A stretch of 33,300 nucleotides of DNA from DATAXP01 sp036272935 (GTDB taxonomy: Bacteria; Planctomycetota; Planctomycetia; Pirellulales; PNKZ01): positions 1 to 33,300 of the forward strand of contig DATAXP010000128.1 of assembly GCA_036272935.1 (NCBI GenBank). The letters run 5' to 3'. The translations under genes and the position numbers were made by a program. Positions 15,980-27,428 of this stretch are shown here, one piece after another; the first letter of the stretch is position 1; each line of letters starts with the position of its first letter. Below the pieces are notes generated by a model, which had not been told where the DNA came from, did not search any database, and worked only from the letters and a program-made list of their open reading frames with translations.

Positions 15980-17455
15980 ATGCGCTGGGTTCGTGCACGA
16001 TTTGTCGTCGGATTGTTGGTCGCGACACTGGGGCTTTTCGCCGTCGCGTCCAACCGGAGTTTCGGTCAAGGGGGTGGTGGCGGCGGTGCCAACGCCGCGA
16101 CACTCAACATCAACACCAATTCGACCGGCAATGCCCAACAAGGTGCCGCCGGTGTGGCGATCGACAAAGGGGTGCTGCGCACCTATTTCACCGTCGATCC
16201 CAGCGGCGAGCAAACGCGACAGCGCATTGAGGCCTCGAAGGTTTCGCTGAACCCTGAGGTGCAAAAGAAGAGCAAGCTCCGCAAGATATCGCTCCAGCGG
16301 CTCGAGCAGGCCATCGCCAAGCAGCTTGCCAGCGATCGCCGACCGACTGATGAGATGCGCTACCTTGCCGGGATGTCGCGCATTCAGAACATCTTCTTCT
16401 ATCCCGACACGGGCGACATCGTGATCGCCGGTCCGGCCGAAGGCTGGTACAGCGATTTGGCCGGTCGCATGGTCAGCATGAGTTCTGGCCGGGCAGTAAT
16501 CGAACTGCAAGACTTGGTGACCGCCCTGCGTGCATATCCGCCTGGCGCCGGTGGCGGGCCGCGGATGATCGGTTGCTCGATCGACGCGACGACCGAAGGC
16601 CTGCAAGCAATGCAGGACTTTGTGAAGACGCTGCCGCAGGTCGCCGATGCGAGCATGGCGACCGATGAGTACGCTCAGTACATCGTCAACGGCCTGCGCA
16701 CGAGCCTCGGCCTGCAAAAGGTGCGGATCGACGGCGTGCCTCCCAAGACGCACTTCGCCCAGGTGATGGTCGAAGCCGACTACCGCATGAAGCTCATCGG
16801 TCTGGGCATGGAGCAGCCGCCGGTGCAGGTGAAGATTCGCAGCTACGTCGATCTGGCCGACTCAGCCGCCGTGGCCCGCAACGCAATGCAACGCTGGTGG
16901 TTCGTCCCCGACTACAAGTGCATCAAGGTATCGGAAGACGAACTGGCGATGGAGATCGTTGGCTACGGTGTCAAGCTGCTCAGCGAGGACGAAATGGTCG
17001 CCACCGACGGCACGCGCCACAAGGCGAACACCTCCGCCGGCGGCAACCGCGCCAGCCAGGCGTTCGTCTCGGGCTTTACGACTAAGTATCCCGAATTGGC
17101 CGCTCGCTCGCACGTTTACGGCCAACTGCGCAACCTGATCGACCTGACGGTCGCCGCCGTGTTCATCCAGAAGCACGACTACTATGGCCGCGCGGACTGG
17201 AAAATGCCGGTGCTCGGTGATGAGTCGAAGCTGCCGGTCGAAGTCTACGATCAGCCGGTCGAAGTCGAGACGGCCGTCACGCATCGTTGGAAGAAGAGCG
17301 GCGGGCTGATGACCCCGGTCGGCGGCGGCGTGACGATGCACCCCGAGCAGGCGATGGCCGCCGATAATCTGCTCAAGGACGACGGCAAGACCGCCAAGAC
17401 CCGCGAAGCAATCAATCTCGACGCGCTCGCCGAAGGCCAATGGTGGTGGGACTAG
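15980..17455 (+). CDS. Secreted DUF1598-like protein of unknown function
   Basis: This 491-aa exported protein starts at ATG 15980, which gives a signal peptide (RWVRARFVVGLLVATLGLFA) ending near SFGQ; upstream in-frame residues would be coded by the repeat. A low-complexity segment (GGGGGGANAATLNINTNSTG) follows, then a large folded domain with mixed alpha/beta elements and no visible catalytic signature. The segment VEADYRMKLIGLGME and the overall pattern resemble the planctomycete-restricted DUF1598 family, known only as secreted proteins. This assignment is from memory and needs a profile search. It ends in EGQWWWD. Neighbours give no clear functional clue. Confidence 0.75.
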   Translation: MRWVRARFVVGLLVATLGLFAVASNRSFGQGGGGGGANAATLNINTNSTGNAQQGAAGVAIDKGVLRTYFTVDPSGEQTRQRIEASKVSLNPEVQKKSKLRKISLQRLEQAIAKQLASDRRPTDEMRYLAGMSRIQNIFFYPDTGDIVIAGPAEGWYSDLAGRMVSMSSGRAVIELQDLVTALRAYPPGAGGGPRMIGCSIDATTEGLQAMQDFVKTLPQVADASMATDEYAQYIVNGLRTSLGLQKVRIDGVPPKTHFAQVMVEADYRMKLIGLGMEQPPVQVKIRSYVDLADSAAVARNAMQRWWFVPDYKCIKVSEDELAMEIVGYGVKLLSEDEMVATDGTRHKANTSAGGNRASQAFVSGFTTKYPELAARSHVYGQLRNLIDLTVAAVFIQKHDYYGRADWKMPVLGDESKLPVEVYDQPVEVETAVTHRWKKSGGLMTPVGGGVTMHPEQAMAADNLLKDDGKTAKTREAINLDALAEGQWWWD

Positions 17456-17468
17456 GGGCGGCGGTGGA

Positions 17469-17522
17469 AGTGATGAGTGACCAGCGCTAAGCGATAAGCG
17501 CCGGCATTTATCACTGATCACT
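17469..17522. repeat. Imperfect palindrome after the DUF1598-like gene
   Basis: AGTGATGAGTGA (17469-17480) is inverted by TCACTGATCACT (17511-17522) with one mismatch; an inner GATAA/TTATC pair and repeated AGCG units lie between. It starts 13 bp after a stop codon. The rest of 17523-17678 before the next gene shows nothing else. Confidence 0.6.
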
Positions 17523-17678
17523 CCATCTTTTCGCCACATTCGGCACAAACTGCACGGAGTCTTTGGCGCGCCGCAGGCAGTTCCTAGCCGCTGATCTATG
17601 GTTGCATGGAGGATTCCGTAACCAGCAGGCCCGCTCGCACCTCCGGCGAGCGAGGCCAATTCCGGGACATCGTGCGCC

Positions 17679-18299
17679 ATGGCTCGGCGACGCGCGTGGA
17701 TCGCCATCATCGTTTGGGGCGTGTGTGTTGCCACAGGCGCAGGAGTGATGCTCCGCTACGAGCTGACTCCGGCAGCGACGGTTGCGGCCCCGCGCGCTTG
17801 GCCCAGCGAATCAAAGCTGCGGCTCGATCCCGCTCGGCCGACCATGGTCGTGTTTGTCCATCCGCAGTGCCCTTGCTCGCGCGCCAGCCTGAACGAACTC
17901 TTGCGCCTGGCCGACGAGTATCGCGGCCGGTTCCTGCTGCAAATTGTGTTCGTCGAGCCGCATGGCTGGAACGACCAGTGGACTCGCTCTCGGCTGTGGA
18001 AGCTGGCCGAGCAAATCCCCGACGCGACCGTCTGCACGGATGAAAGCGCGACCGAGGCCGATCGCTTCGACGCCACCACGTCGGGAGAAGCCTTGGTTTA
18101 CGGCAGCGATGGGTCGTTGCTGTTCCACGGAGGCTTGACGGCATCGCGCGGCCACGAAGGCGGTAGCCCGGGGCGCGCCGCCATCGCAAGCATTCTCGAA
18201 GACCGTGGCGCGCAGCAAGCCACGTCCCCCGTCTTCGGCTGCGCCTTGACCAATCGCTGCTGCCCGACACGCGAGCAGAACACGTCATGCAATCCTTGA
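17679..18299 (+). CDS. RedB-like membrane-anchored thioredoxin-fold protein
   Basis: This 206-aa protein has an N-terminal membrane anchor (WIAIIVWGVCVATGAGVML) and a thioredoxin-like domain outside the cytoplasm. The redox motif is C64-P-C66-S in VFVHPQCPCSRASLNEL, a CxC instead of CxxC. GSLLFHGGLTASRGHEG and the C-terminal VFGCALTNRCC resemble the RedB family, named after a gene in the Myxococcus red locus. Cys pairs near the C-terminus may form a second redox site. It overlaps the next gene by 13 bp, so it is almost surely translated with the hybrid histidine kinase and may feed a redox signal to it. Substrate is unknown. Confidence 0.82.
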   Translation: MARRRAWIAIIVWGVCVATGAGVMLRYELTPAATVAAPRAWPSESKLRLDPARPTMVVFVHPQCPCSRASLNELLRLADEYRGRFLLQIVFVEPHGWNDQWTRSRLWKLAEQIPDATVCTDESATEADRFDATTSGEALVYGSDGSLLFHGGLTASRGHEGGSPGRAAIASILEDRGAQQATSPVFGCALTNRCCPTREQNTSCNP

Positions 18300-20473
18300 A
18301 ACTGATCTATGGTCACGGCACGTCGCGCGCCCACGTGCTGTTTCGGCAGCAGTGGTGCCGCAATGCCCGGCGGATCGACCGGATGTTCGCGGTGCTGATG
18401 ATCCTGCAATGGCTCGCGGCGGTGCTCGTGTCGTGCATTATGTCGCCGCGCACTTGGAGCGGCGCTGTACACCAGATTCATCCCCATGTGTGGATTTCCC
18501 TGCTCTTCGGCGGCGTGTTGGCGAGCGTGCCCGTTTATCTGGCGTTGAGGCTCCCGGGCCGTGCCGTGACGCGGCACGTGATTGCCCTGGCACAGATGAT
18601 GTTCTCGTCGCTGCTGATCCACGTCAGCGGCGGAAGAATCGAGACGCATTTCCACGTGTTCGGCTCGCTGGCCTTCCTGGCGTTCTATCGCGATTGGAGC
18701 GTGCTGATCCCCGCGACGTTGTTTGTGGCGGCCGACCATTACATCAGGGGCGTTTATTGGCCCGCCACGGTGTTCGGCATCTCGACGCCCGATCGCTGGC
18801 GGTGGCTAGAGCATGCCGGTTGGGTGATCTACGAAGATATTTTCCTCATCGCCGCGTGCCGCAACGGCGTGCAGGAGATGTGGTCGAGCGCGGTGCGCAC
18901 CGCCGAACTCGAGCGCATCAACCGCGAGATGCACGATCAATCGCTTGAGCTGCAACGCGCCAAGGAAGCGGCCGAGGCCGCCAGTCTGGCCAAGAGCGCC
19001 TTCCTGGCCAACATGAGCCACGAGATCCGCACTCCCTTGAACGGCATCCTGGGCTTCGCCGATCTGATGTTGGCGCAGCCATGTCTCGACCCCGAATCGC
19101 GCCACGATTATCTACAGACCATCCGCGACAGCGGCCGGCACCTGCTCACGGTCATCAACGACGTGTTGGACCTGTCGAAGATCGAGTCGGGGCAGGTCGA
19201 TGTCGAGCTGGCTCGCTGTTCGGTGCACGAAACGATCGCCGCCACTGTGTCGATCCTTCGCGTGCGTGCTCAGGAGCGAGGGTTAAACCTTGAGTATTTC
19301 TGGAAAACCGAAGTCCCCGAATCGATTCGCACTGACTCAGATCGCCTGCGGCAGATTCTGATGAATCTGGTCGGCAACGCGATCAAGTTCACGGAAGTGG
19401 GCAGTGTGCAAGTGGCGGCGCGCTTGCAGCCGGGCGACTCGCCGCAGATTGTGATCGACGTGATCGACACCGGTGTGGGAATCGCCCCCGAGGCCATCGA
19501 GAAAATCTTCGATGCCTTTGTGCAGGCCGATACATCGATCACCCGCCGCTTCGGCGGCACCGGACTCGGCTTGTCGATCAGTCGGCGACTGTCGCAACTG
19601 CTGGGCGGCGAGCTGACGGTCAACAGCGAGCCGGGCCGCGGCAGCATCTTTTCGTTGTCGATTCCCACCGGCTCGCTCGACGGCGTGCGGCTACTGCCGG
19701 CCGCCTCCGACATCGTCGTTGCCGAGCCTCCGCCCGAGCGCCGCCAGGGGCAGTTGCCGCGCGGCTGCCGGATTCTGCTGGTCGAAGATGGAGTTACCAA
19801 TCGCAAGCTCATCCAATTGCTCCTCTCGCAAGCTGGCGCCGTGGTCCGCCAGGCGGAAAACGGCAAACTCGGCGTCGAAGCCGCCTGCGCCGACAAGTTC
19901 GACTTGATCTTGATGGACATGCAGATGCCGGTGATGGACGGTTATGCCGCCACGCGCGCCCTGCGGCGGCGCGGATACGAGGGACCAGTCGTCGCCCTCA
20001 CCGCCCACGCCATGGCCGGCGACGAGGCGAAGTGCCGCGACGCCGGATGCACCGGCTATCTGTCGAAGCCGATCGACGGGGCACGGCTGCTCGACATTGT
20101 GGCCGACGCGCTGGCCAGGCAACAGCAGCCGGCACCGCCCGAGCGGCCTGCGGCGACTACGCTCAATTCGCTGGCCGACGATCCGGAGTTCCGGGAGATC
20201 GTGGCCGAATATCTCGCCGGACTCCCCGAACAACTGTGCAGGCTGCGCACGGCATCGGTTGCCGGCGAGATGAATCTGGTTCGCCAGATCGCCCACTCGA
20301 TCAAAGGCACCGGGGGAACGATGGGCTTCGGCAATCTCACTGCGACGGCCGCGGCCATCGAGCAAAGCGCCACCACGGGCACGGCCGGTGATCTGCTCGC
20401 GCACCTGCAACAACTCGAGTGTCTGGTCGCGCAGCTTTGCTCACCGGGCGAAGCTCCCGTGACTCAGGCTTGA
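18287..20473 (+). CDS. Membrane hybrid histidine kinase (HK-REC-HPt)
   Basis: This 728-aa protein has five or six N-terminal membrane helices (about 30-205), including GRIETHFHVFGSLAFLAFYRDW-type residues (His121 and His123; quoted region 117-134), a motif that suggests metal or cofactor binding. A short coiled-coil (210-235) leads to the HisKA domain with phospho-acceptor His245 (NMSHEIRTPLNG), the ATPase domain (NLVGNAIKFTE, DTGVGIA, GGTGLGLSI), a REC domain with Asp544 (LILMDMQMPVMDG) and a C-terminal HPt domain with His670 (IAHSIKGTGG). All relay sites are intact, so a separate response regulator would receive the phosphoryl group from the HPt; none is nearby. It overlaps the RedB-like gene by 13 bp and converges with glycerate kinase, overlapping it by 10 bp. 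Confidence 0.93.
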   Translation: MQSLKLIYGHGTSRAHVLFRQQWCRNARRIDRMFAVLMILQWLAAVLVSCIMSPRTWSGAVHQIHPHVWISLLFGGVLASVPVYLALRLPGRAVTRHVIALAQMMFSSLLIHVSGGRIETHFHVFGSLAFLAFYRDWSVLIPATLFVAADHYIRGVYWPATVFGISTPDRWRWLEHAGWVIYEDIFLIAACRNGVQEMWSSAVRTAELERINREMHDQSLELQRAKEAAEAASLAKSAFLANMSHEIRTPLNGILGFADLMLAQPCLDPESRHDYLQTIRDSGRHLLTVINDVLDLSKIESGQVDVELARCSVHETIAATVSILRVRAQERGLNLEYFWKTEVPESIRTDSDRLRQILMNLVGNAIKFTEVGSVQVAARLQPGDSPQIVIDVIDTGVGIAPEAIEKIFDAFVQADTSITRRFGGTGLGLSISRRLSQLLGGELTVNSEPGRGSIFSLSIPTGSLDGVRLLPAASDIVVAEPPPERRQGQLPRGCRILLVEDGVTNRKLIQLLLSQAGAVVRQAENGKLGVEAACADKFDLILMDMQMPVMDGYAATRALRRRGYEGPVVALTAHAMAGDEAKCRDAGCTGYLSKPIDGARLLDIVADALARQQQPAPPERPAATTLNSLADDPEFREIVAEYLAGLPEQLCRLRTASVAGEMNLVRQIAHSIKGTGGTMGFGNLTATAAAIEQSATTGTAGDLLAHLQQLECLVAQLCSPGEAPVTQA

Positions 20474-21831
20474 GACGTAGGTCCGCCGACGATCACCACG
20501 CGCACGTCGCACACGTTCGTGTGCGTTGGCCCGGTTTTGATCAGTCCGCCGGTAGCGGCGAAGAACGGATACGCATCGTTACGGGCCAGGGCGTCGTTCC
20601 AATCGAGTCCTTGCTGCCGCGCCGCCTCGATCACCGTAGAATCAACCACCGCGCCGGCGGCGTCGGTCGGCCCATCCTCGCCGTCGGTCCCGCCCGAGAG
20701 GATTGCCACGCCTGCCGCATCCGCCTGAGCAAGCATCCCAAGCGCGGCAAGCACCAACTGCTGATTGCGTCCGCCGCGGCCGCGCGTGGCTGCCGGAGTC
20801 AATTTGACCACCGGCTCGCCGCCCGTGATCAGGCATTGCTTGCCGCCGCGAGCGCGCATCGCCAACGCCTCGCCGGCCAGCTCGCGGCCGAGGGTTTCCG
20901 CATCTCCTTCCAGCCGAACACCCGGTCGCGCGGCGGTCGTATATCCTAATCGCTCCGCCTCGCGCGCTGCCGCCTCAACCGCGACGGCGTTGTTGCCAAT
21001 CACCAGGTTCGTCACCTGGCAACCCCCGCCCCCTTTAGCCCCCGGCGAGTCGTCGGGAGCCGCCGCTGCCCTCAGATACTCAACCGCCCCAGGCGCGATG
21101 CCCCCGACACCGTAACGCTCAAGAATCGCCAGCGCCTCGGCCGAAGTGCTCGGGTCGACGACCGTTGGCCCCGAGGCAATGATGTCCAGCGGATCGCCGA
21201 GCACGTCGGAAATCACCAGCGCAATCAGGCGACCCGCGCGGCAAGCACGAGCCAGGCCGCCCCCCTTGATGCGGCTAAGCTGTTTGCGGACCGTGTTCAG
21301 CTCGGCAATGTTCGCCCCCGCGGCACTCAAATGCCGGGTGATCCTCAGTTTCTCGTCGAGCGAAACGCCTTCGACCGGTGCAGGCAGCAGCGCACTCGCC
21401 CCTCCGGAGATCAGCGCGATGCACAGATCATCAGGCCCCAACGCCTTCACGCGGCGCAGAATCTCTTCCGCACCGGCGACCCCTTCGGCCCGCGGCTCGT
21501 TGACCCCCTCGGGGCGCGACGCATGGAGATGAATCGTTCCGGAGCCGTCCGTGCAACCGGCTGGCACATTGATCCAGCCGCTGACAAGTTTCTCGGCCAG
21601 CAGCGCCGAGCCAAGCGCCCGTTCAAGCCCCGCGGCCATGCCGGCCCCCGCCTTGCCAGCCCCGACCACCTCGATGTGCCGCACCGTGCCGAGGTCGATC
21701 ACCTCGTCGCCGATCTGCAAGGCGCGACCGCGAACCTGCACCACATTCTGCACGAGACGATCGCTGCGTACGGCCTCGACCGCAGCGGTCCAGATTGCCA
21801 GCGCGTCGTTGCGCAGTGCGTGATCCGTCAT
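20464..21831 (-). CDS. Glycerate 2-kinase (MOFRL family)
   Basis: This 455-aa cytoplasmic enzyme is of the GckA/TtuD type. It phosphorylates D-glycerate to 2-phosphoglycerate. The N-terminal DUF4147 domain contains VVGAGKAGAGMA, LISGGASALLPAP and NTVRKQLSRIKGGGLA. The C-terminal MOFRL domain contains GGRNQQLVLAA, LSGGTDGEDGPTDAAGA, and ends GLIKTGPTHTNVCDVRV. All standard segments are present at normal length. It follows the HEAT-repeat lipoprotein gene by 18 bp on the same strand and ends within the tail of the hybrid kinase gene. The path feeding it (glyoxylate, hydroxypyruvate or tartronate) is not in the window. Confidence 0.93.
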   Translation of the reverse strand: MTDHALRNDALAIWTAAVEAVRSDRLVQNVVQVRGRALQIGDEVIDLGTVRHIEVVGAGKAGAGMAAGLERALGSALLAEKLVSGWINVPAGCTDGSGTIHLHASRPEGVNEPRAEGVAGAEEILRRVKALGPDDLCIALISGGASALLPAPVEGVSLDEKLRITRHLSAAGANIAELNTVRKQLSRIKGGGLARACRAGRLIALVISDVLGDPLDIIASGPTVVDPSTSAEALAILERYGVGGIAPGAVEYLRAAAAPDDSPGAKGGGGCQVTNLVIGNNAVAVEAAAREAERLGYTTAARPGVRLEGDAETLGRELAGEALAMRARGGKQCLITGGEPVVKLTPAATRGRGGRNQQLVLAALGMLAQADAAGVAILSGGTDGEDGPTDAAGAVVDSTVIEAARQQGLDWNDALARNDAYPFFAATGGLIKTGPTHTNVCDVRVVIVGGPTSQA

Positions 21832-21849
21832 GCGTCGCGAAGCAAAGGG

Positions 21850-22452
21850 CTATTGCAGCGTCGGTCGATTCGGCGTAGCGCTCGACGGTTTTGCCGGAGA
21901 CACCGAGCCGCGGTTCGGCGGGGCGCTCGGAACGCGCTCCTTCTTGAGCAAATCGAGCAACGACGGGATCGCGTCTCTTGCCGCGGGGCCAATTTGCCCC
22001 AGGGCGCGTGCCGCGGCGCGCTCCACGTTCTCATCGGGATCGGCAAGGGCGTGCGTCAGCGCGGGGACTGCCACCGACGCCTTCGGCCCCATCAACGCCA
22101 GCGCGTGGGCAGCGTCGGCACGCACTTCGGCATCGCGATCCCCCAGCGCGCCGATCAGGCCAGGAACGGCGTCCGGGCCGATGCGCGCCAAGGCGCTGGC
22201 TGCCGCATCTTGCAACGTTTGCTCTCGTGTCGGTTCCGCGCCGCTGAGGAACGGCAAGATAGGCCGGTTGGCAATGACCATCGCTTCGGGCCGCAACGGC
22301 GGTAGCGGCTCGACGACCCCTACTTGCTCCGCTACGGACGGCTTGGCGATGCTTTCGGCGTCCATCCGCGCACTGTGCGGCCGGCAGCCTGCCACCAGCG
22401 GCACAATCACTGCCAACGCCGCCCCACCACGACACATCAATGAAACAGTCAT
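21850..22452 (-). CDS. HEAT-repeat lipoprotein
   Basis: This 200-aa protein starts at 22452 because MTVSLMC then leads to a hydrophobic core and a lipobox LVAGC (Cys23); an earlier start at 22506 would put 18 residues in front. After a variable linker (24-70) there are three or so HEAT-like repeats at about 80-175: AASALARIGPDAVPGLIGAL, a unit centred on AAHALALMGP, and one on AARALGQIGP. It likely acts as a membrane-attached protein-binding scaffold. The C-terminus is Pro/Ser-rich. It is followed by glycerate 2-kinase after 18 bp, but no functional link is evident. Confidence 0.82.
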   Translation of the reverse strand: MTVSLMCRGGAALAVIVPLVAGCRPHSARMDAESIAKPSVAEQVGVVEPLPPLRPEAMVIANRPILPFLSGAEPTREQTLQDAAASALARIGPDAVPGLIGALGDRDAEVRADAAHALALMGPKASVAVPALTHALADPDENVERAAARALGQIGPAARDAIPSLLDLLKKERVPSAPPNRGSVSPAKPSSATPNRPTLQ

Positions 22453-22639
22453 GGCTGCAAACGCCGCATGCGCCTCGTTACCGAAAATCTTGTGGCCCCT
22501 GTTCAAGCATGTTCCCGCGCCATCCGGATGTCCAACGGAAAGTTGATCGCTCGCAAGCGGCAGGCCGAACGCGAAATTACGCTCTCGTCACAAGCGTTAA
22601 ACTCGCGTCGGCCGGCAAGCCCGCCGCACATTCAATCGC

Positions 22640-25621
<2,982 letters not shown>

Positions 25622-25630
25622 GAAGCAAAT

Positions 25631-25739
25631 GCAGAAGTCAGAAGGATGAAGTCAGAATGCCAGATGATACGGCTTGCACCGTGCTGCTGACGAGACCCCC
25701 GGTCGTTCGTACTTCTGCCTTCTGCATTCTGACTTCTGC
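25631..25739. repeat. Inverted repeat of TTCTG/CAGAA units
   Basis: GCAGAAGTCAGAA (25631-25643) is inverted by TTCTGACTTCTGC (25727-25739), and GAAGTCAGAATGC (25648-25660) by GCATTCTGACTTC (25724-25736), both perfect 13-bp pairs, so two alternative stems exist. The right arm is built from 7-base units. It lies 6 bp from the stop of the permease gene and 9 bp before the purL start. Confidence 0.75.
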
Positions 25740-25745
25740 CTTTAC

Positions 25746-27326
25746 CTACCGTCCCCACCTGCGTTCCAGCCAGCGGGAGAGGTAGCCCAGCGGGATCGAC
25801 ATGGCCAGGTAGAGTGCCGCGGTGAGCAGGCCTAGCTCGACGAACTTGAGGCTCGAGCGCGAGAGGATCAGGTATTCCTTCGTCAATTCGCGCACGGCGA
25901 TCACGCTGACCAGGCTCGTGTCTTTGAACAGGGCGACGAAGTCGTTGGTCATCGGCCCTAGCGCCGTGCGCAGCGCCTGTGGGAAGATGATCCGGCGAAA
26001 TGCCAGTCGATCGCGCATGCCGAGCGCCCGGGCCGCCTCCCATTGGCCGACCGGCACACTCTCGATCGCGCTGCGGTAGACCTCCGACTCGTAAGCCCCG
26101 TAGGTCAGGCCGAACGCGACGATCGCCGTGGCCACCGCGGGCAGTTGCAGGCCGTAGTGCGTCAGGCCGAAGTACAGGAAGAACAGTACCAGCAGCAACG
26201 GGATGCCGCGGAAGAATTCGACGTACACCAGCGCTAGCGAGCGCAGCGGCGGCGGGCCGTACAGACGGCCGAGGCATACGATCAACCCGACCGACATTGC
26301 CACGGCCATGCTCGCTACGGTCAGCAGCACCGTCATCCCGGCGGCGCGCACCAACAGCGGGGCATATTGATCGAACGTCCAAAGCTGTGCCGATGCGGCG
26401 ATCAGGTTCCGATCGACTTGCTCGACGGGTGGCAACTTCGACTCGTCGACCGGACGGCCGTCGGCCTCGAATCCGAGGCCGCTAAGCTCCTGAGGCCGCC
26501 CCGGCCCTTGGGCCAAGAGCGCCTGGTCCGCGTTCCACAGATGCCAGCGGCGGTAGATATCGCGCAGGCGGCCCGAGGTCATCAGCTCCTCGAGCCCGGC
26601 GTCGATGGCGTCGCGCAATTCGCGATCGTCGGTACGCACGCCGATGCCATAAAAGCCGCGACCTATCGGCGGGCCCACGCTCTTCAGCTTGGGATTCGGA
26701 GCGGCGTAATAGGCGACGATTGGCGTGTCGAGCAGCACGGCATCGAGTCGACCTAGCTCCAGATCCAGATACGGCTCAATCTGCCCATCGAAGCCGACGA
26801 TGTCGCGGCAGCCGTCGACCTCGAGCAGATGATCGGCCGCGGCGCCGGCAAGCGTTCCCACCGGCTTGTTGCGGCAATCGGCCAGCGACTTGATCCGCTC
26901 GTCGTCCTTGCGCACCACCAGCTGCTCGGCATACACGTAGTACGGCCGCGAAAAAAGCACGCGCTGGCGTCGCTCGGGCGTGATTTCAAAGCCGGCCAAG
27001 ATGATGTCGAAATCGCTCTTCTCCAGGCCGGGCAGCAGCGTGACCCACTCGTACTGCACGAACTCCGCACGCAGCGGCCGGCCGATGCGGCGGGCGAGCA
27101 CCTCGGCCAGCGCGTCGGCCAGTTCGACCTCGAAGCCGATCACGCGCTCAGGGTTCTTGGGATCGCGCAGTTGAAACGGTGCTCCCCCCTCGGCATCGCC
27201 CCCCCAGCGCAGCACGCCCGACGACAGTCGCTGAGCCAGATCGGCGCGCGCCGGTGACGCCGCGAAGAGGCACGCGATGGCACAGCACAGGACGAGTGAC
27301 TGCCGAGAAACGATGCGGAGCAACAT
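25746..27326 (-). CDS. Fused substrate-binding protein and permease of a polar amino acid ABC transporter
   Basis: This 526-aa protein joins a periplasmic binding domain to its permease, as in GlnP-type fusions. The start at 27326 gives a signal sequence (RIVSRQSLVLCCAIACLFAA, then SPARA). Longer versions would overlap the divergent xylulokinase gene. The binding domain spans about 30-265, with ELADALAEVLARR, FDIILAGFEITPERRQRVLF and GIGVRTDD. The permease has five or so membrane segments from about 300, with EFFRGIPLLLVLFF, YESEVYRSAIESVP, and the coupling loop EAARALGMRDRLAFRRIIFP. The ligand is probably a polar amino acid such as glutamine, but this is not certain. No ATP-binding subunit gene is next to it. 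Confidence 0.9.
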   Translation of the reverse strand: MLLRIVSRQSLVLCCAIACLFAASPARADLAQRLSSGVLRWGGDAEGGAPFQLRDPKNPERVIGFEVELADALAEVLARRIGRPLRAEFVQYEWVTLLPGLEKSDFDIILAGFEITPERRQRVLFSRPYYVYAEQLVVRKDDERIKSLADCRNKPVGTLAGAAADHLLEVDGCRDIVGFDGQIEPYLDLELGRLDAVLLDTPIVAYYAAPNPKLKSVGPPIGRGFYGIGVRTDDRELRDAIDAGLEELMTSGRLRDIYRRWHLWNADQALLAQGPGRPQELSGLGFEADGRPVDESKLPPVEQVDRNLIAASAQLWTFDQYAPLLVRAAGMTVLLTVASMAVAMSVGLIVCLGRLYGPPPLRSLALVYVEFFRGIPLLLVLFFLYFGLTHYGLQLPAVATAIVAFGLTYGAYESEVYRSAIESVPVGQWEAARALGMRDRLAFRRIIFPQALRTALGPMTNDFVALFKDTSLVSVIAVRELTKEYLILSRSSLKFVELGLLTAALYLAMSIPLGYLSRWLERRWGR

Positions 27327-27370
27327 ACGCCGAGCATAGCATGATGGGGTGCTGAAGGTTACAATCCCGC

Positions 27371-27404
27371 ACGAATTGCGTCGACACCTGGCGACGAATT
27401 CGTC
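27371..27404. promoter_or_regulatory. Candidate operator with two ACGAATT(G)CGTC boxes
   Basis: ACGAATTGCGTC (27371-27382) and ACGAATTCGTC (27394-27404; part of the perfect 12-bp palindrome GACGAATTCGTC, 27393-27404) lie 23 bp apart, about two helical turns, between the divergent permease and xylulokinase genes. A dimeric regulator could bind here and act on both. The regulator is not in the window. Confidence 0.45.
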
Positions 27405-27428
27405 AACCACAAACCGCTGGTGGCTGCG

